In this document: piece by piece, positions 1 to 12,143 of the stretch
Numbering within the stretch: position 1 is the stretch's first letter
Layout: each line of letters begins with the position of its first letter
Assembly (NCBI GenBank): GCA_905220665.1
Contig: CAJNAR010000165.1
Span: forward strand, 186,001-250,000
Source of the DNA: Albugo candida
Lineage: Eukaryota; Oomycota; Peronosporomycetes; Albuginales; Albuginaceae
Reading direction: 5' to 3'
Length of the DNA: 64,000 nt
Made by a program: the position numbers and the translations under genes
Notes under the pieces: model-generated
Databases searched by the model: none
Told to the model about the DNA's origin: nothing
What the model saw: the letters and a program-made list of their open reading frames with translations, nothing else

Positions 1-2080
1 GTGACGGTGGACGAGTATGAAAGCATGATAACGTTGAGTACCCTTATATAAAAAAAAGACTGAATATACTTTATTGTACGAAACCTGCATGGTTATCCCT
101 TGGAAAAGGACGACAAGAAGAGACGAAGCGAAGGATCATGTTAATGATGCTATTAGATCATTAGGAAGTAAGGCAAGATAATACATGCGCAAATATACCG
201 CATCATTAGCACATGCTCATGTGAGCAAATGGCAATATGGAGCGAAAGATTTAGCTATCGCCGAGCTGAAGAAGGCAGCAAAGAAGTACTACGAAAAACT
301 CAAGCATAATGTAACGGTGATGGAAAAGGTTCTAGTCTGTGCGGTCGAAGTGACTGTTGACTTTCGGACTGGGTCGCTCCCACTTAGAGCACTCATTTGA
401 TCAATTTTCTCAAAGAAGAGAAGATGCCCTCTAACCAGTGAAACAAATGGGTATTTCAATCTCGCCATCGGACCTGAGATGAACCAATCGGAGATCATCG
501 CATCTCCACCACATATGCAATCCTCAAAGATCATCCTTTCCACTATGTACACACCAGAGTTTGAATCTATCATTGTAAAGGTCGCATACGACTAGGGCAA
601 GAGAAAGTACCATTTCCTTTATAGGGATCAAAAAATTTCTCTCGTCTTCTATCAATCCTGGGGACTTGTATGGAAATATCCTCTCGGACCACAGTAGACC
701 GAAGGAATTCCATGCTCGGTATCGTGAAGCCGGCACGTACATAAGCACGGCAAAACCATGCATTGTCTTCTCGGATACAGGTTTAATCATGGCATCTTTG
801 AAGTGATGACAAAAGGCATCCTTGTGGTGGTTCAAAACTTGACGGAAAGTCATGGTACCGTACACAAGCAAGCTTGTCAAGTGGTATCAACGAGTAGTGA
901 GCCTGCACGGGCATCAATATTTTGTGAGCGTTTACAAACAGTATGCTGATGAAGAAGAAAATTGGATACGACAGGTGAGAAAGTACTCGACCTCGGAGAT
1001 CTAGTGGCCGGATCTCAATCACCGGGATTCTAGATGACATTAGACCGCGAGTTAGAGTGTTGAGCAGGATCACCCGATCCGGTTCTATCTTAACTTTCCA
1101 TATAGCTTCGATCTTCCCAATATCGCTGTCTGTAATGATCAAATATTCCTTATAGCCGTGACTGATAAATTTCTATGCTGTGAAAACAAAGCGTCTAAAC
1201 TCAGCATAAATAACAGTGGTCAGTGCCGGTAGTGGAAATTTGTACCAGGCTCATTGGATTCTTACGTGGAGTTCAATGTGAACCGTTAGCGACACTTAGG
1301 ATTGGGTGATCACTTGAATAGTCTAAATTCGCTTAGAGACTGTTCGAACATTATCTCTCCTATTGTTGGAAGTGCCTCAATAATAAGGAACATTGATCTG
1401 TAATGAAGGCAAATAGTGTCTGTGACCGCGAATCTTCCAACTTGGCTTCGGTGAGAAGATATTATGTCAGATTAATCCAAATAGCATTTTGATGAAACGA
1501 TCCAACAAATCAAACGTGACTTTCGGATGTAGTACGGTGCAACTCTCGTAGAACCAACAATTGTTTGACGAAGGTTAAAGTGTATCAGACACCTGGATTG
1601 AGAAACTTTGTCAATTTTTTTGCACCAAACAATAGCTCCGAAGTGCGAAACATTTTGTTGCAAGCAGATTGTGCATATCTGTTTTTTACATGGTGCTTAT
1701 ACGCCTGAACGTTTGAGCCTTTTTACATGGTGCTTTTCTCAAGGTCGACATGATTAGAAACGTCCCTTGTGAAAAGTCGTACGCTGTGCAACTGTTCTTT
1801 TCGTGGATGGAATGTATGGAGATAAAGCAGGCAAGTTATTGAAACAAAAGAAGAATTTCTATGTACCTTTTTTGGCCTGGGAGGAGAGAAAATAGAGCAT
1901 GGGATGTATAGAAACAAACGAGAAATGGCGATGTACGTATGGCAGAGTCATAAGAAAATCCAAAGAAAAGCTCAAACACCTGGCAGCACATCGATATGTC
2001 TGCAGAAATCAATCGCTGACTCGTAGACGTCGGTGCGATTTCATCTACCGTCTCTAACTCTCAACCTTCTCTGCCTCAGC
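1..2080. other. Unassigned left-edge DNA
   Basis: No recognisable gene. Short open frames exist (for example 185-400 plus, a lysine-rich stretch, and 524-880 and 783-1142 minus). None shows a family motif, a clear start with a continuous domain, or convincing splice sites. The frames overlap on both strands, as expected of non-coding or heavily decayed DNA. Confidence 0.5.
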
Positions 2081-3079
2081 GCCATCCTTGCCTTTGATAT
2101 ACATTTCAATGTATCGCCAGGATGTTCGAGCGTTTCCGAATCTCCTTCATGCCCAATCCATCAAGGATACCAGAGAGCCTCTTCCAAAGCGAGGTGATAT
2201 TATAATTACATTGGTCCTACGCTGCTCTCTTGGCGGCTCCATAGTACCTCTCGATGAGCTTGCGCTCACATTAAAATTTAGGGTAATAATCAGAATGTGT
2301 CCTTCCTGCGCTACCTCCATCATTAAGATTGACTTCTGGTCAGCAAAATCGAGCTGGGCCATCACGGCATCCCTTCAGCAGCAGTCATTTGAAGAAGGCA
2401 ATGCCTTAGAATGGCAATCCAGATTCCTATTCACGTTGGGAGGAGGCCAAAAAAAACTCCATTTCCTTCAGAACCTGTGAGAGATCAGAGTTAGTGGTGA
2501 GATAGCATCAGTGAGATCTTGAAAGCACAGGGAAGAATGCTTACCATCTCGATGTCCTTACAGTAAATCTCTTTATTGCGGGTGAAATACATGGATTGCC
2601 AGATTTTTTGGTAATCGATGATGTACCATTCCTCTTGTACTGGAATGTCTTCTCCTTCTTGGGCTTGAAGAGTTACCCTGCCAGCCATCAGAGCGTTGAG
2701 AGAAAACGGCTGATGCTTAAAGGATTGGTCGAAAGAAAACAGTCCTGGGAAAGAAAAAGTCAATCTTCAGTTCCAACTAGAAATGTGAAACAAGACATTT
2801 GAAAATCTCACCTATACATCCTAGATGAAGAATGTTGGGGATTGGGAAGGCCTTCTCCTTGAGTTGCCTCACCATGTCTTCACTTTTCCACCATCCATTT
2901 CTGTTCTTGCCTGCCTTGATGATCTCTCTGTATGATGGTGAAAGGAGTCATTCTCCCTCGATTGATGATCAGTGACTTTAAGTGGACCCATGGCACGGGT
3001 ACAGCTATTAACAAATGTAAAAGTGGTAAGGATTTGGAAGAATGATTATGATTGAATCTCCTGTTCCTTTCTTCCTACT
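2081..3079. other. Unassigned DNA, possibly 3' part of a decayed gene
   Basis: Small open frames on both strands (2088-2480 plus, 2147-2365 minus, 2491-2763 minus), none recognisable. Short minus-strand stretches look coding in composition, and the segment lies directly downstream of the charged minus-strand frames at 3080-4504. It may hold further exons of that locus. I could not build a continuous model. Confidence 0.3.
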
Positions 3080-4504
3080 TCAAGTGTCGCCTTCCTCTAC
3101 CCAGAACTCATCTTTTCCATCGTTGCTGCAAAAGGTAGACTTACTATGCGTCACATGCACATGCTTGTTCTCCCACACTTCCACTTTGTCCTCCACCAAC
3201 ACATCCATCCCCTCTCCAGTCAACTCATCCATCTTATTTTTATACTTAATCATCCTCTTTGACCAACACTCTCTATAATTCTCTACATCCTTCCTCTCAT
3301 GACCGTCCATATACAGCTGCTTTTTCATTTTCTTCTTTTTTGAATCCCCAGATTTCGGGTACTTCACCACTGTCAAGTAGCTGGTCTTCTGCTCCTTCTC
3401 TCCAACGGCATTTGAGAAAATGCTGTTTTGAAGTACAATATGAAGCTCTTTGAGCGATCTTTCATTGCGACTCCTCCTTCTAATCCATGACAAACACTCC
3501 CTCTTGATATCAAGATCTATCAATATCTCTCTTCTTCTTGAATGTTGGCATTGCTGGTGTGTTGGAAGGGCTTTGCTGACCAGGTACCGAAGTACCGAAA
3601 GCTTAATGCTCCTGCAGGCCCAGTCTGACGTGTTGTGCAGCTTTTCGTTGGATGCAGCAGCGGACGCTTTCATCTTTCTCATACCCAGGTAAAGCCGTCC
3701 TTCCAGATACCGAAGGATGGTCATGAGTCTTAAAACAAGATACGGTGGGAATTCCCCAGTTGCTTTTTTGGTTCTATATGCCATTCAGCACTCCTTTGAA
3801 TCCTTGATGGCCTCTTCCATTTTATCTTCTTCTTCTCCTTCTTCTCTCTCTTCTCCCTCTTCGCTCTCTTCTCCCTTCTGCTCACTTCTCTCATCTTCTG
3901 ATGCAGTTGACATCTCCTCTCTACTTTTTTCTGGCGGCCGCTGACCTGCTATATTGAAGTAGATGTACAGCCTCCACAGGTTCTTTTGCTTGGCATACTT
4001 CTCCCTCCTCCACTTCGTAGTACTTGAGCTCTCTGCCAAGGTATGTAAAGAGTTAGAAGGGAAAGAATGTTTTTGACAAAAGAAACCAGCTTACTTTTAT
4101 AGGTTGAGTATCTCTTCTTCTTTCCCTTCGTTCTTTCTACAGCTGAGCCTTGACAGCAGCAATTTTATCTTGAAGCTGAGCTGTGATTGTTTCCACTCTT
4201 CCTCTTCACCCTCTTTTCACCCTTCCTTCCTTTCCTCCTCTCTACTCCAGTCTGACATGAGGCTCTGACAGTCGACATCTTCTTCTGCCTCCACCTCTTC
4301 CTGCTGTTGCTTTCATTTCTGAAGCTGCCTTTTCTTGTTGTTGGCTTGGTGCAAGTTAAGCATATGTTCAGGTGGCAACAAATCATGCAATAGCTGACGA
4401 TCGATGCTACCTATCCTACTTCTTGTTAGATTTACTAGTGCATGTGGGCTCAGTGAGAGCTGGAAAGCAGGTGAGTATTCAGTAAAGTACATAGCGAAAT
4501 GCAC
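3080..4504 (-). pseudogene. Decayed or multi-exon charged coiled-coil-like gene, function unknown
   Basis: I do not recognise this gene. Two minus-strand frames, 3785-4039 and 3080-3784, are in the same phase and separated only by a TGA at 3785-3787, giving about 319 codons with one stop. The upstream part is acidic, with long Glu/Gly-Glu runs at about 3800-3920. The downstream part is rich in Lys and Arg. A textbook intron is visible on the minus strand at 4033-4094 (GTAAGC donor, TTGGCAG acceptor, 62 bp). Further upstream (4100-4504) Glu/Lys/Gln-rich sequence continues but changes frame. The composition suggests a nuclear or coiled-coil protein. The stop and frame changes suggest either unrecognised introns or decay. 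Confidence 0.35.
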
Positions 4505-5181
4505 CTCAGCTCTTTATTGATCTCATAGATGTGATATAATTGAAGACTTCAGTGCTTCTCACTTCGTACTACCGCAAACTTTGTTTTACAATACAAATAG
4601 GTGCTTTTGTCTATAAACACTTATTAAGTGGAACGAGAAAACATGACGAGCCTTGTGGTGGGCAACGAAATTTGAGATATTATCATTATTTTTGTTGCTT
4701 GAATTCATCCACCAGCGTTGTAGCCATCTTTCGACCATTTTTCAGCTTCTTTAACTAGTCAACATTTAACCCAGATGGTAACAGGTAGACGAGCTGATTT
4801 CATCACCTGATTTGTACATCGCTGGATGGGGCCAAATTCGTTCGTAGTGGCCAAAATGAGAGGACATTTCTCCATAACATCGAAGAACTTGGCTATCCAA
4901 AATAGCGGTCAAATCAACTTTCATTTAATGAATCGATGGATTCTCTTCGTCTTGTTCGGCACCGACATTACCTCTGCGGACTTGCTGCACACTTTTATGC
5001 GTCTCACTCAGCTTTCTTCCCGGAATATCAACCAGTTGATGAAGGAAGAAGCGTCATGGGTTCATACATCAGTGCATATTTTACCTACGAAACGGCACAG
5101 TATGTTTGGTATAACGAAAACGTGATCTACCTACTTGTACGTCATGTTTATTCTCGCGATCCACAAAGCGGTGATTTTATC

Positions 5182-7071
5182 TCAATTAGCCAAGGCTCGA
5201 GGTCCCTTTCCAGTAAACATCGAAACCGTAGTCGCCTTCTGCATGCTACTATTTGTCAAATAAATGAATAGATAAGCGAGATTTTTTGGGTCGTATAAAT
5301 GCGTACACAATTGAACAAAACCCTGCCCGTATAAAAATGCTTCGAAAGGATTGAACGATGTCACGAGCACAAACAAACGAATATCAAATTTTTAGTCATT
5401 GATTGAAAGCGGACGATTTACATATCGCTCGATCGTAACATTCTCACCATAATGAGTTGATTGAGATACTTGAAGAGTGAAATTCCGCGGCCACGCGACG
5501 ATGCAACCGGTTTCATGAACCAAATGTTTGCTCGGGGATTTCGGCTATTGAACTCGTCCTTACAATGATTTTTGTGACCTGCTTCGATGAAAGCGACATA
5601 TTCTTGAGGTAAGAGAAAGATTTTGGCAGAAGAGTTTTGTATTCCGATCCCATTTCCGACCCAATGTGATATAGTTGGTGATAATTTGTTCAAGTTATCT
5701 TTTCGTGTCAGAGCTTTCGAATCATAAAAATGATTTACGCGTTGCCAAGAAAGTAGCGTTTTTCTCTCGATGTTCGGCTTACTCCAAGTCCATAGAAGAT
5801 TCCACGTTGTTTGAGTCCTAAACCAGATAGATGCTCTTCCCAAGTTACTGTAAAGCAGCGACCACGATCTCGGACACTTGACGACGATCTGCAAACGTTA
5901 TTATGTAATGAGCGGTAGATGGAGACGTCAGCACACCGAGCGGTAGAAACGTAATTGCACCGGTACATTTTCCGAATACAGTATAATAATCTTGCGTGAT
6001 TGATTGCCAGACTTGATACAGTTTCATTTGAAAACGTAGTACAGCTCGGCTTGCTGTGGTAAATTAGTTGATGAGATCGTGGGTATCGTATGCGTTTGTG
6101 CATAAATTACCAGAAATATGCAGTGAAAGTTGCGCAAATAGCGGTGATACTCTACAACTTTGGGAGAAAGAGGCTTGCGCACAGGAATCGAGTCAAGATT
6201 GGGTGGTACTTCTTCGGGACTATAGACCGTTACCTCATTCTGCTTCTGTACCTTTTCGGCGCTGATAATTGGATCCCTCAGATGTTCGTCGACCTGACGT
6301 GCTTCAGCTTCTGTAGTGGACACGCATATTCTTCACGCGAGCTTACTCCTTTTACATGACCGCGATTTATTCATCCATAATACTGAAACTTCTATCATCC
6401 TGATCAGATTGGTGCCCCTCTGAGCTCCTATCCAAAGCAGTTTCTCAAATAACAAGCCCGGGCTCTGCATCCGCAGTAGTTTTTTCATCGCTTTATGAGC
6501 TTCAATTTCCCTCTCACGTAAAAAAAAACACTTCATGGCGGGGGTTCACTGCAGCTGAATGATCTCAATTTGGTGTCTATTTAACGTTTTCTTTCTTCTC
6601 TAAGTTTTTGTATGCGGTGTTATTTTTCTTGAAGCTTTTGCCGTGCTAATAATCGCTTATACGCAATCTGGCTTTGGTTCTTGTGCTAGATAATCTACGT
6701 GAATTTCGTTGTTCTTCCTTGATGGCTTGCTGTCGCTTTTGGCTTGCTCTACATCTCAATTCTGGATGCATAGAGGAAATCACAAAGCTGTTTGGCGTAT
6801 TTCGAAAGGCATCTTTAATTTTTTAAGACTTTACACGTTCTCTTGGCTTGTCATTCATCGAATTTCGCTCGAACTGCTTTGATCGGTTGGAATTTGTAAT
6901 TTGTCGATCCACTACGGGTGAAATTGAAGAGTCTTCGTCTGATGTCAATGAAGTGTCAATGCGCATCACTGCTTGCGACTCACGCAGTGTTGACGGAAGC
7001 GTATTTCGATAATTTACGTCGTCAGCTGCAAGAGTGAGCGTTTCAAGCAGAAGTTGTAAATTCGTAGACAT
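5182..7071 (-). pseudogene. Tubulin tyrosine ligase-like (TTLL, polyglutamylase-type) gene, decayed
   Basis: TTLL enzymes add glutamate chains to tubulin tails, typically on axonemal or centriolar microtubules. The diagnostic core lies at 5418-5750 minus. It has a WQRVNHF box, then LTRKDNL, then the NIWFMKP..SSRGRGISL nucleotide-binding segment. It continues in another frame at 5182-5440 with YGENVTIERYVNRPLSIND, FDIRLFVLVTSFNPFEAF and a YLTNSSMQK box, which matches the family order. A one-base frame change is needed after the RGRG segment, and a TAA sits where IND(Y)KFD is expected. The 5' end starts at an ATG at 7071. It has an in-frame TAA at about 6823 and then frame-shifted Lys/Gln/Arg-rich coiled-coil sequence down to about 6330. 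A plausible small intron lies near 6054-6110 (GTAATT donor, CCACAG acceptor). The C-terminal Mg-binding region is not seen. TTLL identity is fairly certain; subtype is not. Confidence 0.7.
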
Positions 7072-9755
7072 TTTCGTAGCTCTTCATAGACGTGGATAGA
7101 TTTCCTTGTAGCTTTTAATAATTGTATTCCAGAATCTTCGCTCATATTATTATTTGTCTAAGGTTTAGATGGAACATGATCACTTCCAGCCCGACGTGAT
7201 TTTTCCTAATATTGTGATCAAAAGAAGTCTTCTGATTGCAATCTCAACACTACAATCTAAATTCTCAGTTATCATTCAGCTTCCATCCTTTTACATTCTC
7301 CAGACCATATACGCACTTGATCACGATACTGCAATGATCAAGACATCCAATTTTGGCGTGAGATTTTACTTCACGATAACAGTCAAGAATGTGCGTATGA
7401 TGCAACGCGGAATGGCTAATTCTCGCGTCTGTTTGTGCATAATGTCACTTTTGTACTGCAGCCATAACATTTCGAGTTCTTTCTTTGCTCTTTTCTATAA
7501 TGATACGTTTGTATTCGGTGCAAGATCGGGTGAACTTTGTAGCTTAGCTTTTTCACCTCGATATGGGCAATTGATAAGTTGGAAGTATCTCTTTGATTGA
7601 TGACGACGCATTTTTGCGTAATTATATGCTACCGTCATAATTGCAATCCATCGCATCTCTCATATCGCAAACTATGGATGATAAATTGGCAATTATTGCT
7701 TCATTTCTAAAGCTGTTACATGTTTAAATTCTCGTCTATGGAAGCACTACGAGACATTACAATCTAAATGAGGCAAGCTTGTGGCAATCATTTGGCTAGA
7801 GTGGAGAGTGCCTCAATCTTAATTAACAGCATAGCTGTCGATCCTTTGATGCGTGGGGATCATTTTTGAAGTTCCAGTAGAAATAACTTGCTGACCAGAT
7901 CCTGATGACACACGCAGTATTGTATGCATCGTAATCGATATTAAACGTGCCCACTGACAAAATGAACTCTAGCTAATTTGACATGTCTTGCGTTCAGAAA
8001 ACAAATGATGATTGTATACCATGCTTAGCATGAGTTGCTTCCATTAGAATGAAATGTTACTTTGCTTATGAGGTTGGAACGATTGCGGCATGCGCATGTA
8101 TCATGGAATATCATGTATATGTGTCGATATTCCAAGGTAGCCTTGATAGTTGAGGAAGTCCGTTATTCTAATTCTGTCTATAAAAACGCCTTCTACTGAT
8201 ACCATTGACGCAAGAAGCGCATATCCTGTGAGGTATGATGAACTCCGCAACGTGCACTCTCTTCAGCAGCTATATATTGCAGGATTTCACATCCAACTTC
8301 TATCAAAAACTTATTTGAAACTCAAGAAATTAGTCGCGCAAAAAGTGCCACGAGAGCTATGTTTTGTCACTATCGAGAACCCATTTATAACAGAAGCGTT
8401 TGTGGAGTTCTTCTTGTGTCTTGCGTCTTGTGTCTTCGTCGTGCAAACGCTATGAAAACCCAACGTGTATTCCTTTTTTTTAAACAATCACACACGACAT
8501 AAGACCTGCATCGAAATTAATCAAAAGCTTGAAGGCGCCAGGGATGGCTTCAGTCCTTCCCATGTGATTCATTCCGACTTCAACCTATCGTTTTTAGCAT
8601 TGTAAGGCCTCCGCTGGATCAAGCAGAGAAAGCAGCGGAATTAACGTAGTCGAGTTCGCTAAAGAAAAAAAAGGCAAGATCCATTAGTTATAACTTTGGA
8701 TTAACATAACCCGGGCCAGAAGTTGAAGGGCCATCCATTGGAATTGACAAATAGCTACTCGGCCAAACGTACTTAAAAGTACAGCACTCTTATTTCTTTA
8801 CTCCTAGTGAATAAAAAATGGCTCTAATGACTGGACTGTTTCATCACGAACTTGTTTGATCGCATCGATGAGTCCCTACTTCCTCTCCACAATTATGTGT
8901 GTGGTCTCAATGAGCAAAGCTCTTTCAAAAGTATTATTCTATCGTGGAGTTGTATTTATCCAGCACCAAAAACTTCAGATCTTGCTTGTTCCTCTTCTTA
9001 TTTTGTGATAATTGTGCGCAGAGAAGAATAATCCGCTGAGCTCTGCACTTTCCATGCAACTCTCAACAAGTCTTGCCAATCCTGCTGAATGGTCAAAACC
9101 ATGGACTGCGATAAGGAGGTGAGAAAAATTATCATGCGGAGATTTCTACGAGTGTATACAATAGACCCAAATATGGATCGTGTCTGAAAACACGCTTTGT
9201 GACAAAGGCAGTGGATTTGTGCGACATAAATGCGCCTTGAAAGCAGATACAGTCTCGCATAATACAATGACGCATGACTAAAAATATGCTGAGAAATGTG
9301 CTCGTATAGCTACCAGCGTCGCATTTCGGCCAAGTTCAAGTCTAGGCACAAGTATATGTCATTGGCAGTGCTGGTAAGATTGTTTCCTATTACATCACCT
9401 TATTTAGCAAATGTGCACGAGAAGCGCAGAGTGCACCGTCCGATGATTTGGACATCTCGTTTGTGAGACGGAAACAAGAGACGCCATTGGTACCTGATAG
9501 AGTAGCAAGTTAATTCAAGCGCAGTCATCGCCCGCAAGCATTAGAGACAATACAAGTAGCCTCAACAAAACAAAAAAAACAAAAGGGAATCACTTACTCT
9601 AGTGGGATTAGAAGTATATTCAGGGGATAGGCAGGAGCGGCGTTGTATCGCCCACAATTGAAATTTTTTGTTAGCTTCAAGAGAACATACCATTCGAATG
9701 GCTGGTAAGAAAAGGATTCGCAAAATGACCCACAAGCAAAGCAATTTTAGCTGAG
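7072..9755. other. Unassigned intergenic DNA
   Basis: AT-rich with short open frames only (for example 7169-7600 plus, 143 codons; 8150-8455 plus; 8998-9267 minus). None has a recognisable domain, a signal peptide or convincing splice sites. I see no repeat family here. Confidence 0.5.
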
Positions 9756-11063
9756 CTATTGCCAGTCCAAAGAAGTACTGCCCCTAGCTTCATAAGCATG
9801 AATCGCGCTACTAACCCAATTCCTGCTACCATCGACAAGCTGCTTGAAAACCCTAACATGGTGATCTTTCACTTCAGTATGATCACTCATGACTTGCTCA
9901 TACAGCTCCCCATTTCCCGAGTTTCGAGAGGTTTGAACAACAATGACGCCTCTCGTCATATAACGGACCAAGCTATAATCTGATGCTGAGTCAGCGAAGA
10001 CAATGCATGGTTCGGATCCACGCATCTCCATGATCTGCTTGATTATCTCACCTTTTCCGTATGCTACTGGATTTATAGTGCCCGGTTTGACATATCCTAA
10101 GAAAGTAGGTGAACTCATTTCAGGCGTCACTGTTTGCGATGATGTCAAGTGATACGCTGCACTTGGAATTGACGATGTTTGGGAAGGGAATCGAGGGTCA
10201 TACTCCGTGTATTGCGTGCCATACACAGATTTGGCATGGATGACCTGATCATTGTAATATGACATCATAGTCTTCTCAGCTTCGGTCATAATGACTGTAT
10301 GAATGTTTTCTGCATTGAGAACTTTGATCAGATCGAGCGCTTCTGTGTTTATTTTGAAATCAAACGTATAGTGAACTCGTGCAGATTGACCTTGAATGGT
10401 GACCGTACCAACCACTTGTTTGATTTCACCAGCTTCATATCTAGCCACTTTGAATAGAATCTCTTTGACAGAATGCATACTCAAATGCATCCACCATCTG
10501 CTTGTTTGGTATTTTTTTAGCGATGCGCATGCTTTTTCATTTTGTACCTTTCTATCGAATTGCTGATGGTAATACAACATCAATAGCTTGAATCGTTCGT
10601 ACTTGGCATCATTTTTCACCTCTCTTAACGATTTTTTCTTATCACCGTACATCTGCTCATACAAGAAGGCATAATCCATTTGCAGCGCGCGAAAGAGATT
10701 CTTCGTTGGTATTGCAACACCGTTCTGATCAAAAGCAAAATGATTCGTTGAAATGCACATCTTTGTATGCTCGGGCGAGAAGTAAAATGCTTCACGAAAC
10801 TCCGTCGGCGTAAAACCGAATTTCATTTGGTCAATCTGATAGTATAAAATTGCGCTATCAAGCGAGCCATACGCCAAAGAACCACTAAAGTCGAATAGGG
10901 CCATACACTTATCTTTCTCTTTATAGTTCCTCACTTGGCGGATCGCATCCACCAATTCGTTGTCCACTTTTCCTACGAGTGGGGAAGCCCCATTGGTGCT
11001 TGCTAGGAGCAAAACATACAGAAGCGTGCCATAAAGTCGAAGGAACCAGTTCGCCGATTCCAT
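9756..11063 (-). CDS. Secreted HAD-superfamily (phosphoserine-phosphatase-like) protein, 435 aa
   Basis: A single intact exon with an ATG start at 11063 and a TAG at 9756. Residues 1-26 form a signal peptide (hydrophobic core LLYVLLLA, cleavage probably near NGA), so the protein should enter the secretory pathway. The rest resembles the bacterial and oomycete HAD-like hydrolase family: motif I region at 55-62 followed by YYQIDQMKFGFTP, motif II at about 257-261 (VIMTE), motif III Lys338 in YGKGEI, and motif IV FADSASD (Asp358, Asp362). Motif I reads D58-F-S60-G-S. The nucleophile Asp58 is present, but the second Asp of the usual DxDxT (general acid) is Ser. Catalysis may be weakened, or the protein may be a pseudoenzyme. 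Length is normal for the secreted members. A broken paralogue lies 4 kb away on the same strand (14890-15990), indicating a local duplication. Substrate is unknown. Confidence 0.8.
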   Translation of the reverse strand: MESANWFLRLYGTLLYVLLLASTNGASPLVGKVDNELVDAIRQVRNYKEKDKCMALFDFSGSLAYGSLDSAILYYQIDQMKFGFTPTEFREAFYFSPEHTKMCISTNHFAFDQNGVAIPTKNLFRALQMDYAFLYEQMYGDKKKSLREVKNDAKYERFKLLMLYYHQQFDRKVQNEKACASLKKYQTSRWWMHLSMHSVKEILFKVARYEAGEIKQVVGTVTIQGQSARVHYTFDFKINTEALDLIKVLNAENIHTVIMTEAEKTMMSYYNDQVIHAKSVYGTQYTEYDPRFPSQTSSIPSAAYHLTSSQTVTPEMSSPTFLGYVKPGTINPVAYGKGEIIKQIMEMRGSEPCIVFADSASDYSLVRYMTRGVIVVQTSRNSGNGELYEQVMSDHTEVKDHHVRVFKQLVDGSRNWVSSAIHAYEARGSTSLDWQ

Positions 11064-11287
11064 GTGGAAATTCAGAAATCAATGGTGTCAATGAGGCGAA
11101 GGTGAACTCAAAAAAAAAAAAACGCTGATATCGTATAATTCGCTTCTAATTAGTGCAAACCAGCTTATCAGAAATGGAACCTTCCAATTTATTGTTGTTT
11201 TTGCTTCTAAAACATGCATCTGACCACACGACGCATCTCAAAGCAATGCCTGACAAAAAGATTCTGTTCAACATAATAATAAATACA

Positions 11288-11497
11288 GGGAATCGTTATT
11301 CAGCACTCACCTTTTCTGTAATCAGCACACAGCCTCCATAAATTAATACCTGCGTGGTCTCTGATTGGTTAAAATAATTATCGCAGAACAAAAAGAAATT
11401 AAAATTACGGAATCGTTATTCAGCCCCCGCCCTCCATAAATTAATGGCAATTGTAGCCTCTGATTGGTCTGAATAGATGCAACGGAATAAATAAAAA
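11288..11497 (+). repeat. Left terminal inverted arm of the 848-bp element
   Basis: It contains two related subunits, one starting at 11288 and one at about 11410. Both share GGAATCGTTATTCAGC, then CCTCCATAAATTAAT, then CTCTGATTGGT. It is complementary to 11925-12135. Confidence 0.75.
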
Positions 11498-11924
11498 AAA
11501 TATATAAATCACACTGTTGTCTCCTTCAACTTCAATTTACCTGTAGGCTTGACGACATCTACAATAGGCTATACTTGAGCCCATGCTTTTCGTCCCCAAG
11601 TAATACCGCTGCCTGCTAATGATTTTGATCAGCAGACAGAGACTCGCGATCCTGTGCAAGTGCGCACGCGTGGTAGGCCATCGAGCTCAACGCGCGACTT
11701 CCTTTGATGATTGAGCATGTTAGCGCTACTTTGGATGCTCCTGTGCATCGCAGAAGATGTCGAAAATGCCAAAAGACAGGTCACACTACCAGAACCTGCC
11801 GTCAAGAAGGAACAGCACAACAACAGCACAACAACAGCACCAGCAACACTTGCAGCAGTAGATTTAGATACAGACTTAAATAAAGTACTACAAATTTGCT
11901 CAAACGGAAGTTTTTGTTGGATTT

Positions 11925-12135
11925 TATTGTTTTTATTTCGTTGCATTTAATCAGACCAATCAAAGCCCACGAGTTTCATAAATTTATGAATGGTGCGGGC
12001 TGATTAAGGATTCCCGTAATTTATTTTAATTTATTCTCTTATATTTGTTTAAACCAATCAGAGACCACAATTGCCATTAATCTATGGAGGCTGAGTGCTG
12101 ATCACAGAAAAGGTGAGTGCTGAATAACGATTCCC
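11925..12135 (-). repeat. Right terminal inverted arm of the 848-bp element
   Basis: Reverse complement of the left arm with small differences. The inner subunit (about 11949-12016) has diverged more than the outer one (about 12047-12135). Confidence 0.75.
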
Positions 12136-12143
12136 TAAATAAA

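Larger units (their letters stand above)
11288..12135. mobile_element. Non-autonomous DNA transposon with long inverted arms, 848 bp
   Basis: The left arm (about 11288-11497) and right arm (about 11925-12135) are inverted copies of each other, about 210 bp each. The outer ends are GGGAATCGTTATTCAGC and its reverse complement. Flanks are TAAATACA (11280-11287) and TAAATAAA (12136-12143), an 8-bp target-site duplication with one mismatch. Each arm holds two tandem versions of a unit that begins GGAATCGTTATTCAGC and ends CTCTGATTGGT. The about 430-bp centre has an open frame at 11711-11950 (79 codons) and an opposing one at 11629-11946. Neither is recognisable as a transposase. An 8-bp duplication fits hAT-type mobilisation; long arms also fit foldback or MULE-like elements. 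No transposase is present, so it depends on one elsewhere. Confidence 0.75.

Noticed and set aside
7169..7600. 143-codon plus-strand frame
   Set aside because: ATG start but no domain, signal peptide or splice context; hydrophobic composition is common in AT-rich DNA.
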